Assembly: GCA_965153355.1 (NCBI GenBank)
Contig: OZ231127.1
Coordinates: 88,412,001-88,476,000 of the forward strand
Direction: 5' to 3'
From: Flaccisagitta enflata
Lineage: Eukaryota; Chaetognatha; Sagittoidea; Aphragmophora
DNA: 64,000 bases
In this document: positions 1-10,230 of the stretch, one piece after another
Layout of the letters: every line of letters starts with the position of its first letter
Numbering within the stretch: position 1 is the first letter of the stretch
The notes under the pieces: generated by a model
Told to the model about the DNA's origin: nothing
Databases searched by the model: none
The model's input: only the letters and a program-made list of their open reading frames with translations
Position numbers and translations under genes: made by a program

Positions 1-265
1 GATATGGGCCTCGAGGCTGGGATATGGGCCTCGAGGCTGGGATATGGGTCTCGAGGCTGGGATATGGGCCTCGAGGCTGGGATATGGGCCTTGAGGCTAG
101 AATTTGGGCCTCTAGACTAGGATCTGGGCCTCTAGACTAGGATTATGGCCCCAAGGCCAGGATATGAGCTTCGAGGGGGGTGGACGGAGAAGAAGGAGGA
201 GGAGAAGGAAAAATTTCCCCTATGTGTGAAAGCATAGGTCATCGGCCCCTTCGGGGCCGCTGCCC
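1..265. repeat. 20-bp tandem repeat and end of a GC-hairpin-terminated element
   Basis: Bases 1-170 are degenerate 20-bp units (GATATGGGCCTCGAGGCTGG). Then come a G run, a GGAGAA tract and the terminal sequence AAAGCATAGGTCATCGGCCC ... GCTGCCC ending at 265. The same arrangement recurs at 17548-18014, so this is the right part of a second copy cut by the window edge. Confidence 0.75.
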
Positions 266-772
266 AAAAAAGGAAAGAAAAGAAGGAACAAAAGAAAAGA
301 ACAGACGAAAACGAAAAAAAGATAAAAAAAGGAAGAAAAGAAAAAAGATGAAGTAAAATAAGTGAAGGGCGCGAAAACGCAGTCTGAATGGAACAAAAAC
401 CAGGGATGTATATAGTTCTATGATCTTTGATTACTTTCCCCCCTTGCCTCTGATTTTCTCCCCCGAGACGTGACGCGTCGCGTTACAAAATCTATGATTT
501 TCCTCCCCATATAGCAATAAAACAGTGTCTTTAAGGTGTAAATAGTGTTAAATTGTGTTTTACTAATCAGTTTTTATGATTCGGTACTGCCAAAAGTTTT
601 ATTTTCCCCAAATTTTCTTTTTTTCTCTTTTTTCCCCCTTGCATTTTTCCCTATCTCCAAACCCTTTGATTATTCCCCCCCCCCCACCGGGGGAGGGGAA
701 TGTAGAACAATATACAGGCCTGACAAAAACCGGAGCACACAAAGACACACACATGACAAAACATGGCTAAAC
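266..772. other. Non-coding stretch, A-rich then T/C-rich
   Basis: From 266 to 380 the sequence is purine-rich (GAAAAGAA runs). From 420 it turns T/C-rich with a C run at about 676-685. The block around 440-660 resembles 28030-28250 (shared ATTTTCTTTTTTTCTC, CCCCATCTCCAA), suggesting an old dispersed repeat. No gene is supported. Confidence 0.5.
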
Positions 773-913
773 CTCTGCATCTCTGGTGTGGTGGCGAAGG
801 CCTGATTGTCATAGCCATGAGTGGCGGCTAAATGAAGAGGAGAACGAGTGGTCGGTGGAATGAACGAAGCCGGGTTACCCACATTTCCGATACGTTGGGT
901 CAGACTACGAGAC
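773..913 (-). CDS. Exon 16 of receptor-like gene: second tail exon of the same kind
   Basis: The acceptor TACTTCTTTCTAG is excellent. The one-base start completes the Arg codon of exon 15. The exon reads SRSLTQRIGNVGNPASF, later HGYDNQAFATTPEMQ, and stops at an AGAG|GTTTAG donor with two bases left. Its final block (GY, acidic, N, basic or Gln, AF, then PEMQR) matches the end of exon 15, so the two exons look like diverged duplicates. It is phase 2-2 and could be repeated or skipped freely. The next exon must lie beyond the left edge. Confidence 0.6.
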
Positions 914-1170
914 CTAGAAAGAAGTAACTAGGGTTTACAATATCATCGCATAACAGCGAATTACTATGCTAACTGGACGTGCATAATCAATTGTTTACAT
1001 AATGACAAAGCTTGAAAGGCCAGAATACAATTACTGTTACTGTTACTTTAGGGCCGACGGACCGACCAACCAGCACACCAACTGTTTTAGTTGGCTGCAC
1101 TGCAAAAGCTGGCAGAGAGTTAGTAGAAAACGACGGCAGCTCAACGTATCACATGTAACTCTTTAAAGCT

Positions 1171-1325
1171 TTTTAGTTGCGGACACGCAACTCTATAAGA
1201 GGCTTTGTCCGTCCGTCGGTCCGTCCGTCCATTGGTCCGTAATGATCGAGTCAAAAAGTGGGAAAACACGCACTTCCACCCCTGCCCACCCGTCCGCAAC
1301 TGATGGCCGTGTATCCGGCCTTGTT
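1171..1325 (+). mobile_element. GTCC-rich short dispersed element, copy
   Basis: It starts TTTTAGTTGCGGACACGCAA, has CTCTATAAGAGGCTTTGTCC, a (GTCC/GTCG)n core, GATCGAGTC followed by AAAAGTGGGAAAACACGC, and ends GTGTATCCGGCCTTGTT. It lies in intron 15 of the receptor-like gene. See the finding on this family. Confidence 0.75.
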
Positions 1326-1790
1326 AATAGTATTTGTCCCAACACCACTCAATCGCGTTCGTGAATAAAAAGATTCAAGACTAGAACTATCTCAACTTGC
1401 TTATTCGCCCAGTTTTTCAAGGACATCGGACTTTTTCCGTCGTAAAAATGAAGAAATATTTAGCACTGAAAATGATTTCCATGTTTAAAGAACGTCTGTA
1501 TTTACTTCTAGGAAACAAAACTGCAATATGCAAATGAGGACTTCATGCACCAAGACTTGGATTCGAAATCGAAGTCCATACAGTAAGACTGGGCGTACAC
1601 TTTGGTCGGAACACAAAAAGAATACAAAAGGATACACAAGACTACCAAAGACCTGTGTATGTGAGAGGATCAAAATTGCAAAAAGTCGAGCAATTTGTGC
1701 AGCAATGTCAAAACCAGTCACTAAAATCTCAACTTCGACAACTTAGAAACTACCGAGACCCTGAAAAAGATTTAAGTCCACTATCCACAC

Positions 1791-2035
1791 CTTTGCATTT
1801 CCGGCACGGGACAAAACGCGCGATTCTCATAACCGCCAACTGCCATGGGATAAGGAGGCGGTCGTCCCGAAGGCGAAAGCGCGGACTGCGAACGGGAAAA
1901 GCGCGAGGGTGGTAAAATGCCTCTCGATCCGTTGGCAGTCAACGCCGCAGAGTCCCGCGAATCTGGAGGCGAAGCCGACGATGACGGCGCCAACACGACT
2001 TCATCCGCGCTAACACGCGCGCGCGTACGGGAAAC
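1791..2035 (-). CDS. Exon 15 of receptor-like gene: cytoplasmic tail with Tyr-x-Asn motif
   Basis: The acceptor GCGGTTACAG is phase 0. The exon is CpG- and Ser/Pro-rich (DEVVLAPSSSASPPDSRDS, SRFSRSQSALSPSGRPPP), typical of a disordered tail with phosphorylation sites, and ends GGYENRAFCPVPEMQ before an AAAG|GTGTGG donor. YENR fits pTyr-x-Asn, the known binding consensus of the GRB2 SH2 domain; actual binding is inference. The opposite strand is open too, but without splice logic. The phase-2 end fits exon 16. Confidence 0.6.
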
Positions 2036-2346
2036 CTGTAACCGCCGGAAAACTCCCGAATTTAAGACACTGATCATGAGACGCCTATTTAGGCGGACCG
2101 ACTGCGGAGAGTGCGGTTATTCTTCATCGATGATCTGGGGGCTGAGAAAAACCCCGAACATGAATGTATCGTGTTGAAATGGCCTAATTTACAGGAAAAG
2201 CTCATACTTCTAGGTAACCCAGCGAGATGAAACTTTAAGTTTTATTGAAACCTTTCTTCAAAATAAATTTGAAATTTCATCTCACTGGGACAACTAGTAG
2301 AAGTATGCTTTTCATGTAACTTAAGTACTGAGATTCATCTCTCGGA

Positions 2347-2528
2347 TTTTTAGTCGCGGACTAGCGACTCTATAAGAGGCTTTGTCCGTCCGTCCGTCGG
2401 TTGGTTGGTTGGTTGTTGGTCGATTGGTCGGTCGGTCCGTCACGCTCGAGTCGAAAAGTGGGAAAACACTCATTTCCGCTCCTGCCCACCCGTCCGCGAC
2501 TGGTATTGGCCGTGTATCCGGCCTTGTT
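2347..2528 (+). mobile_element. GTCC-rich short dispersed element, copy
   Basis: Same ends as the copy at 1171 (TTTTAGTCGCGGACTAGCGA ... GTGTATCCGGCCTTGTT) with an expanded GGTT/GGTC core. It lies in intron 14, between the transmembrane exon and exon 15. Confidence 0.75.
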
Positions 2529-2646
2529 CTCAGCCCCCAGATCAAGGTGTCGATCATCGAGTCTCAATATTGTGATAACGGATTCATATAGATTAGCCCT
2601 GCCAAAAAAAAACCTGCCACGTCTTACAAACGGCTTTAGTACAAAC

Positions 2647-3035
2647 CATCTCGCGTCTTCGATTCGTCCTCGGCCAATTTAAGATAAACTCTTCGTGCCA
2701 TCTTTGTTTGTGCCGTCCAACGAAAAACGCGACGATGGCGAGGACGACGATGCAGAAAGCCACGACTCCCAACGGAGTGAAAATGACCAAATACAGAGTG
2801 GTCTTGGTGGTGAAGACGTCGTCGTCGTCGTTATCGCGAATGGAAGGTGGTAGAGTCGGAGCCGGATCGGGAGGGCAAATCGGGACGCGGTTGCCGCATC
2901 GGCAGACGTCCATTGGCTCGCCCGGAAGCATGATTCTAATTGACGGTTCGCAACGATGGACGTCCAAACACGCGCCGTAGTACCAACGGGAGAGGAAGCA
3001 AAATTCATCCAGGATGTTTCCATCGTCTTGAGATA
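2647..3035 (-). CDS. Exon 14 of receptor-like gene: Cys-rich segment and transmembrane helix
   Basis: The acceptor TCGATTTCAG gives a two-base start that fits exon 13. First comes a segment with six Cys (C at FCFLSR, ACLDVH, RCEPS, VCRCGN, PICPP) whose closing C-x-C-G-x5-C resembles the end of an EGF-like module. Then follow a Pro-rich spacer and an acidic DNDDDD patch. The transmembrane helix is LYLVIFTPLGVVAFCIVVLA and onward, ending before the positive charges GRHKQR, which predicts type I topology with the C-terminus inside. The donor GATG|GTTTGT at phase 0 links to exon 15. Reading through reaches TAA at 2593 after 18 more residues, an alternative short tail. Confidence 0.72.
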
Positions 3036-3261
3036 CTGAAATCGAAGGAACATTCAAGGTTGTGGGATTAAAATTAGCCTTGACGGGTGGCGTTCCTTCC
3101 CTAACAGGCGCCATGAATAGGAGTAAGTTTCTTCAATAGTAATAGACTCATCACAGAAATTGAGGCAAATAAAAAATTCAAGAGAACTCTTTAACAACAA
3201 GGCTGAAATTCGACCTATAGATGCGTCCTTTGCGTTTTATTCCTGCGCCTGTTATCGCGCG

Positions 3262-3590
<329 letters not shown>

Positions 3591-4011
3591 TAGAAGGATG
3601 ACAAAAACGGCAAAGACGCGAAAATTTTCAAGAACAAAAGATCTGAAATGCAAGAAAAATTAACAAAAGACACTTTTCATTCCCCTTTATTTCATTCTTT
3701 TATTGAAAGTTTAACAATGAGAGAAATTGGCAAAGACAAAGAGCACGTGTAACAGACCCACGGACAGACGGATGGACGCGGACGGACAATGTGACCTTTT
3801 CTGCAAAGGAATGTCAAAAAAGACAAAGAAAAATGAGTCAACGGTAATACCCTAATGACTCTTGGCATAGTAAACGGTCCGTCTGTCGGAACTAGTCTGC
3901 AATATCAAGGGGAACGCCCCTGACATTGCCATCAGCAGCGGAAACAATGTGTTTTTTTTAAAGGAGTATAACGAAACAGCAAGATAAAAATCAACAAGAT
4001 ATGTACATATG

Positions 4012-4014
<3 letters not shown>

Positions 4015-4091
<77 letters not shown>
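4015..4091. repeat. GA microsatellite
   Basis: About 77 bp of pure GA. A short (GGAC)n tract lies nearby at 3758-3788 and a small GA run at 4240-4262. The rest of 3600-4320 shows no gene. Confidence 0.9.
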
Positions 4092-4094
<3 letters not shown>

Positions 4095-4320
4095 TAATAA
4101 GACAACCATCATAAATCGGTGTTAGTGAGAACGATAAGGAAACGAAAATAGAAATATATCCAGAGTAACGCGATAGCTAAATCTATGGTGACCATAGGCA
4201 GGACGTTGTAGAGTAAAATTAAGTGTAATCATCAGAAAAAAAGAGAGAAAGAGAGAGAGAGAGACGCCGGAAAGGTACATTGAGAGACATTGGAAAGGTA
4301 TAAGAGATCCAAATTATATG

Positions 4321-5017
4321 TTCTACAGGGTGTTTCACATCAAACAGGACAAAAGAAAACGATGTGTTTCTGCTTCTAGAAGTGCAAAATCATTTCTGAA
4401 AACTGTTTCTAAGAGATAACTTCAGACGATTTTTAAATGATACAGACTTTTGCTAGTCATGGTTAACATATATCCTCAGCAGAACCATGAAAAAATGCCT
4501 TTTTTGAGCAAAAAAACACCAATTTCTATCCCAATTCAAGGTTTTTCCTAAGATTTTCAATGCCATTTACAGATAAAGATGACAAAAAATGGTCAGAAAT
4601 GTTTTTCAGTTAAGCTAGGACACTAAAGATTGGGATTCCATCATGACCTTTGTCAAAATTTCATCATTCAATATAGTTTTTGAATGTTTTGTCAATGCAC
4701 ATGAAACTTTTTTGTGATGAAACTTACAAAAAAGTCTCTGGACCAAACCAATATTGTACAATTTTCTCATTTTCTGCACAGGTATGATTCTACCTCAAAA
4801 TATCTTTAATTCAAGACCATTACCAGGAATGTAGCACTATTTGTTTGGAAATCAGAGTGGGATAAAAAGATGCATGTCAATACACAACAAAACAAGCAAA
4901 AACTCAAAGTAAAAACCATACTTTGCTTTAAATAATATAAAGAGATTCAGTTAAATCAATGAGCCTTTGGCAAATTACAGATAGAAAAATCGTTTTTTAA
5001 GAGCTTTCTGAAGCTGT
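4321..5017. other. AT-rich non-coding stretch, possible LINE 3' UTR
   Basis: Directly downstream of the ORF2 stop on the minus strand. No open frame of note. The plus-strand edge ACAGGGTGTTTCACATC at about 4326 could be a boundary. Whether this is LINE 3' UTR or host intron cannot be decided without other copies. Confidence 0.4.
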
Positions 5018-8000
5018 TTACAGAATCTTTCTACCATTTCTAGTAGCTGAGATACATCGTTTTCTTTGGTCCTGTTTGGCGTGGTACTCCCTGTATCGTG
5101 TAGAGGCACATGAACGGCAATTTCGAACATTGCACGTAAAATCTTGATACGGCATAAGTAAGTCCAACTTTGACTTCTCTTTGAAGGTCGCAATACTGAC
5201 AGATTCCTTCAACGGTAAAGAAAGAGAATTCCAGTATCTGGGGGCAATGCTTCTTATCGATCTAGTATCTGAATGACTAACAAAAAAGTTACTTCTTGCC
5301 CCTCTAGTTGAGTAATTATGATCTGCCTTACTTATCATAGAGGCCATTGAACCCGGTAGCATACCCTTGGAAGACTTATACGAAAAAATCCTTACACTCT
5401 GGGCAAATAAATCATCTATCTTGAGAGTCGCCAATTCGGCGAAAAGTGGGTCCGCATGGGAAATCCGGCCAGCACCACATATGATTCTCATAAAACTTTT
5501 CTGAAGGGTCAGTATCCGATCCCTTAACCCAATGTTTCTATCCCCCTTAAAGTTTCCCCAGTTAATCAAACAGTACTGAAGATGGGGCAGGACCATTGTA
5601 TCATACAAAAGGAAAAGCTGGGGTCTATCCATAAATCCCCTGGCTCTTGCAATTATTCCTACCGTTTGACTTATTTTTGACACAATCTTACCAATATGAA
5701 CCCGCCAGGAGATCTCCCTATCAATAAAAACCCCAAGGAACTTAGAATTTTCAACATCACGTATCGACTTACCATCTATTTTAATATCCCACCCAACCCT
5801 GGTTAGGTTTTTTTTTGGTTTGCTGAAATCTAAAAATTCAGTCTTATCATAGTTCAACGTAAGCTTATTGTGTGCAAACCAATCCGACAATTTATCTAAT
5901 TCTGAATTTATCCCCCTTAGAAGACTATCCCCACTTTTATCTGAAGCAAAAAGATTAGTATCATCCGCGAAAAGGATGTATCTAAAGTAAGTCGATGCAG
6001 CTGAGAGGTCGTTTATATACAAAAGAAAGAAAAGGGGCCCAAATATGCTGCCTTGTGGAACCCCCACAAGAACCTCCATGTGGGCAGATTCAGAGGAACC
6101 AAATACAACATATTGAGCCCGGCTACTGAGGTAACTTTTTATAAGTTCCAGGGGCAGCCCTCTTATTCCTAGATGTTCCATTTTAGCCAAAAGAATAGAA
6201 TGGTCCACTGTATCAAAAGCTTTCTTAAAGTCTACAAATACCCCTAAGCAGTGCTTACCTTCTTCCCATGCTTGTCGGATATTCTCAACCATGTCAAGGA
6301 TAGCCATGTAGGTGGAATGGCCCCGTCTAAAACCATATTGACTAGTCAAAAGGGAATTCTGTTTCTTTAAAAACCTTAGAAGCCTCCCCTGTATAATTCG
6401 TTCAAAAATCTTCGAAATAGCGGGTAAAACAGAGATCGGTCGATAGTTCCCCAGCTGGGCTGGGTCCCCAGTTTTAAATACTGGTGTCACTCTAGCCACC
6501 TTGAGAAAATCGGGAAAGTAGCCCGTTTCCAAGCACTTGTTAATCAACATAGAAAGCGGCCCACTTATTTCAGCGGCAACGTAGCAGAGAACGGCCAGAG
6601 AGAATTCATCATGGCCAGGACCTTTTGAGCAATCCAGGCCCCTGCAGAGGGTCTCAATCTCACCAGGGGAAGTAGGTGCAAAAAAGGCCGATGATACAGA
6701 GCGTGGCCCAAGATAATCGCGAAAAGAGCCCGACGTTGGCCTAGGAATTTTGGCCGCAAGTTTTGGACCGATGTTAGTATAAAAATCGCAGAACGCCTCG
6801 GAAATATCGTGCTCCTTAGTGACTATACCGTTGCCAGTATTGAAAGTGCGAGAATGCGGTCCATTTGTCCGTCCAGTCTTCCCAATGAAGTCATGCAGGA
6901 CCCTCCATGCCGCCTTGGAGTTTTTCCCGGCTTCATTGAGTTTTTTTGCAAAAAATGATCTCTTAAGGTGGAGCCTAAGGCGGCCAACCTCCGAGGTCAG
7001 GGACTCTAGGAGGGCAGTCTGTCGTCCAGTGAGTCCGTCAGTAGATTTTAACTTGAGTGCGTAGAGTCTGTTTCTTTCCTTGATTTTACTCTTAAGAGTG
7101 TCATCATCCAGCCATGGTTTTGCTAAATCTATTTTACGTATCTTTACCCTTTTCTGTGGAAAACATCCGTTGTATCCATCTCTTAGTTCATTCCTCAATC
7201 TTATTGCACTTTCCATCACTGATTCACCCTCAAAAGAAAAATTTTTACCCCATTTTGACACCCACTCACGGAATTTTTCCTTATTTCTCAATCCATTCTC
7301 CCTCTTAATGACATATCGGGGGCCCATTTCTTGGCCAACCCCCGATCTCCCAAAAATGGCAAAAGCCGGGAGATGGTCGCTGATTGCCGAGAAAACCATT
7401 CCTGAGGAGATAGGTCTACAAAAATCATTAGTGAAAATGTTGTCAATCAGCGTTGCGCTTGAGGGTGTAATTCGGGATGGAAGTGAAATAAGAGGATGGA
7501 ATCCAACACTATTCATATCACTAAGAAATTTCCCAGTGGCTGAATGGTGTTCACTTTTTATAAGATCTAAGTTAAAATCCCCCATGAGGTAACACCTCTT
7601 GTTCCTTACCTTATCCACTACAGTTTCTAAATGTTGAAAAAATAATGTCATATTGGAGTCTGGGGGACGATATATGACTCCCACTATATAACTTCCGCCC
7701 TTATCATTAACTTCTACAAATATAGACTCAAATACACTCTCTTCAAAAACGTCCAAGTCAGTCCTAGGTTTATAAGTCAGGTGGCGCCTGAGGTAGATGG
7801 CAACCCCGCCCCATTTTTTATTTTTTCTTGAATTAGCAACAAAATTATAACCCCCTAGGTTGGCTAATTTTTGGGAGACCTCATTTAAATGCGTCTCAGT
7901 AAAACCTAGAATATCGAATTTGAATCTTAGGGTCTCCTGAAATAATTCAAAATCCTCCATCTTCCTCGGTAAACCATTTATATTTAAACAGAGCAGCGAA

Positions 8001-8506
8001 AGCTGTCCATCATTTTGGCTAAGAAAATCCTGCCTCATTTTACAAAATTTTTCCTCATCGTAGTAACTACAGCCACCTAAGGTCCTGTCCAGGTCTACCA
8101 AGGTATCCTTTATTGTTTCATCAAGGGGGTTGAATTTTAAGCCTGCAGCCTTATCCAGATGCCTCTGATCTATGCAGAAGCCATTTAGGGCCTCACGAAA
8201 TTCTCTGTTATTAACTATAGAATTAAAGGGGAATAGTTCAGGGAGGCACCTGTCACAGTAGATCACATCGAGGGTGCCACCTAGGTGTCGCACTTTTCGG
8301 GAGCAAAGAGCGCAGAACCCCCGGATGTAACCGCAAACACTATCACCCCGGATGTAACTGTGAATGCTATCATTACGATGATTACTATCACTATCAAAAT
8401 CACATGAATCATTGCGGCCGTTATCTCTAATCCGGTTACCGGCGTCATGAAAAAAATCACTATTTAAATCATTTAAATCATCACGAAGCGCGCTGAATGT
8501 GAGTGT
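5018..8506 (-). CDS. LINE ORF2: zinc-finger-like N-terminus, EEP endonuclease, reverse transcriptase
   Basis: The frame is open from 8506 to the stop at 5018. Taking the GTG at 8293 as residue 1 gives 1,091 residues. Upstream of it the frame adds CGYIRGFCALCSRKVRHLGG, and with CDRC soon after forms a Cys-x2-Cys...Cys-x2-Cys zinc-finger-like motif known in related LINEs. The endonuclease has NING (~104), TETHLN (Glu133), GDFNLD (~239) and SDHLPA (~306), all expected catalytic motifs. The reverse transcriptase has NYRPISVLP, QYGFRRGHST, VFVDFKKAFDTVDH, GVPQGSIFGPLFF and FADDTNLF, with the two catalytic Asp intact. The first in-frame ATG is only at 8038, after the zinc-finger-like region. Confidence 0.88.
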   Translation of the reverse strand, partial: TLTFSALRDDLNDLNSDFFHDAGNRIRDNGRNDSCDFDSDSNHRNDSIHSYIRGDSVCGYIRGFCALCSRKVRHLGGTLDVIYCDRCLPELFPFNSIVNNREFREALNGFCIDQRHLDKAAGLKFNPLDETIKDTLVDLDRTLGGCSYYDEEKFCKMRQDFLSQNDGQLSLLCLNINGLPRKMEDFELFQETLRFKFDILGFTETHLNEVSQKLANLGGYNFVANSRKNKKWGGVAIYLRRHLTYKPRTDLDVFEESVFESIFVEVNDKGGSYIVGVIYRPPDSNMTLFFQHLETVVDKVRNKRCYLMGDFNLDLIKSEHHSATGKFLSDMNSVGFHPLISLPSRITPSSATLIDNIFTNDFCRPISSGMVFSAISDHLPAFAIFGRSGVGQEMGPRYVIKRENGLRNKEKFREWVSKWGKNFSFEGESVMESAIRLRNELRDGYNGCFPQKRVKIRKIDLAKPWLDDDTLKSKIKERNRLYALKLKSTDGLTGRQTALLESLTSEVGRLRLHLKRSFFAKKLNEAGKNSKAAWRVLHDFIGKTGRTNGPHSRTFNTGNGIVTKEHDISEAFCDFYTNIGPKLAAKIPRPTSGSFRDYLGPRSVSSAFFAPTSPGEIETLCRGLDCSKGPGHDEFSLAVLCYVAAEISGPLSMLINKCLETGYFPDFLKVARVTPVFKTGDPAQLGNYRPISVLPAISKIFERIIQGRLLRFLKKQNSLLTSQYGFRRGHSTYMAILDMVENIRQAWEEGKHCLGVFVDFKKAFDTVDHSILLAKMEHLGIRGLPLELIKSYLSSRAQYVVFGSSESAHMEVLVGVPQGSIFGPLFFLLYINDLSAASTYFRYILFADDTNLFASDKSGDSLLRGINSELDKLSDWFAHNKLTLNYDKTEFLDFSKPKKNLTRVGWDIKIDGKSIRDVENSKFLGVFIDREISWRVHIGKIVSKISQTVGIIARARGFMDRPQLFLLYDTMVLPHLQYCLINWGNFKGDRNIGLRDRILTLQKSFMRIICGAGRISHADPLFAELATLKIDDLFAQSVRIFSYKSSKGMLPGSMASMISKADHNYSTRGARSNFFVSHSDTRSIRSIAPRYWNSLSLPLKESVSIATFKEKSKLDLLMPYQDFTCNVRNCRSCASTRYREYHAKQDQRKRCISATRNGRKIL

Positions 8507-10106
8507 TCAGAGGGTGGAAGTCACCAATAAAGGGTGTTTTACGGCGGAAGTGTATGGGGTGGGAAAACGCCACATCGCGAATCGGATTTGAAAACGCCAC
8601 ATCTCGGAAAGACCTTGGTAGCGATGGGAATTGGCGTCGATCATGAAGCAAGGGCATGGGGGCAGGAAGAAGTCCAACACCAGATGGCGCTCTCCATGGT
8701 CCAAATGGACCAAAAGGCGGTGGTCTGAGTTTGTAATGCGACTGCGGGTTGACACCTGCCGCCGCAGCAGCGATGGATCGATGAAGGAGATGGCGGTGTT
8801 GATGCTGTATGTGGAAGCCGTCTGCTTTTGGTCCAGTTTTCCACATGTGCTCCTCGCCGATGAGGGTAGCGGTGAATTTGACACCAAACCGATTTGCGAC
8901 ATCGGCTGATGCGCTATTGTACGGGTAAATATCGGAAGTTTCATCAACAAGGAGAGGAGGAGCCTCAAGAAACTTGATGTGGTGTTTGGGAATTTTATTA
9001 GTGAGTGTGGCGATGATTTCCTTTTGTTTCTGTGCGGTTTGAAATGGTGTGCTGTGTCGTCCGGATTTGGTAACTCGTGCGTTGTTGGTCATGGAAGTGA
9101 TGATGATGTGGTCGTCGTTGTGTAGTTGAAGTGCTTTGACTTTTCTCAAAGCCTCCTCCAATGTATAGGCGGTGTGGAGATGGAATTGTGTGTTGTTACT
9201 TTTGCTATCGTTTTTAACTATGTTTGCGAAGTAGGTTTTGAGTTCCTGGGGGGTCGTTTTAGTATTGCTGTCGTGAAAAACATGGATGTGTGACAGCGTT
9301 TGTCCGTCGCTAGAAGTAACGACGCTTTCAGTGGTGGGTTCGATGACGTCGTTGGCAGCAGTGGCCGCGGCCGCGATGGCAGCAGCCTTAGCTGATTTTC
9401 TTTTTTTCTTCTCTTTGGCTTTCGAGCGAGCCATCGTGAAGCCAGCAGCGGGTTGGTTTGCCGTGGAAGTGTCGGTGGCGGCGGCGGCGGCGGTGGCCAT
9501 GGGAGTCTCGCCGTTGACATTGTTTGGTGTCTCAATGGAAGAAACGCCGTCGAGTCCTCGGTCGGCGATGGGAATCGAAGCAAGAGAGAGTTTTTGTTGG
9601 AGTTCGTCATTCTCCTTAGCTAAGGCCTTTCTCTCCTCCTCGTTTAAATCGAATTGAAGACGTAAGGCTGCCAACTCGGACCTAAGGTCGTCAATTTCCC
9701 GACGAAGAAGCGCGGCGTCACTGACACGTGGATTGTCAGATTGAGAGAGGTCCTCAAAAAGCGAGCGGTCATCGTTGGCGAAAGGAAGTGGACCTCGAGG
9801 CAGTAGCTTTGGGCTCGCGGCCTTAGCCCCAGCTCTGCCTGTTCCGTCATCGCGCAAGTCACACAAGCGTGCTGCCAATTCCTGTGTCGTCGGCAGTTCT
9901 TGTGATGGAATTGGAGTAGAGGTGAGGTGAAGATTTGGAGGTTGCGTAACGGTTATTATGGGGGTAGGCTCGGCAGAAAACAGGATCGGCGACGCCTGTT
10001 CATTGTCGATGACAGTATTGGCGTCGGCGAAAAAGGTCGAAGCGTCAGAAATGAATGATGAAATGGAGGAAAAGAGAGAAGCGGACTTGTTCGGAGAGTC
10101 ACTCAT
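8481..10106 (-). CDS. LINE ORF1: coiled coil, basic stretch, SGNH-like domain
   Basis: 541 residues starting MSDSPNKSAS. Residues about 129-176 form a coiled coil (LRREIDDLRSELAALRLQFD). Residues 227-240 are strongly basic (RSKAKEKKKRKSAK), likely RNA-binding or nuclear targeting. From about 270 a domain resembles the SGNH/GDSL esterase-like module known in ORF1 of CR1-type LINEs: candidate nucleophile Ser280 in HVFHDSN, an Asn pair at 341-342 (SMTNNA), and a D-x-x-H at 429-432 (ADGFHI). The usual Gly before Asp-Ser is His here, so activity is doubtful. The role would be RNA chaperoning or particle assembly. It ends at TGA 8483-8481, overlapping the ORF2 frame. Confidence 0.8.
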   Translation of the reverse strand: MSDSPNKSASLFSSISSFISDASTFFADANTVIDNEQASPILFSAEPTPIITVTQPPNLHLTSTPIPSQELPTTQELAARLCDLRDDGTGRAGAKAASPKLLPRGPLPFANDDRSLFEDLSQSDNPRVSDAALLRREIDDLRSELAALRLQFDLNEEERKALAKENDELQQKLSLASIPIADRGLDGVSSIETPNNVNGETPMATAAAAATDTSTANQPAAGFTMARSKAKEKKKRKSAKAAAIAAAATAANDVIEPTTESVVTSSDGQTLSHIHVFHDSNTKTTPQELKTYFANIVKNDSKSNNTQFHLHTAYTLEEALRKVKALQLHNDDHIIITSMTNNARVTKSGRHSTPFQTAQKQKEIIATLTNKIPKHHIKFLEAPPLLVDETSDIYPYNSASADVANRFGVKFTATLIGEEHMWKTGPKADGFHIQHQHRHLLHRSIAAAAAGVNPQSHYKLRPPPFGPFGPWRAPSGVGLLPAPMPLLHDRRQFPSLPRSFRDVAFSNPIRDVAFSHPIHFRRKTPFIGDFHPLNTHIQRAS

Positions 10107-10230
10107 TTTCGTTTTTCATATAGCAAGATGCTTTAAACAATAAGGGATTTCTAGTCATTTAGGCGCTGGTCGTCAATATTTATATCAATTCTATTCTTAT
10201 TTCCGTTGTCACTGTTTTTTTATTTATCTG

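Noticed and set aside
1528-2177. Plus-strand frames opposite tail exon 15
   Set aside because: No splice borders; the minus strand explains the open region.
2593-2646. TAA at 2593 as the true C-terminus of the receptor-like protein
   Set aside because: A donor at 2646 joins in phase to two well-bordered tail exons; the short tail is kept only as an alternative.
6819-7592. Plus-strand frames opposite LINE ORF2
   Set aside because: Shadows of the minus-strand reverse transcriptase and endonuclease frame.
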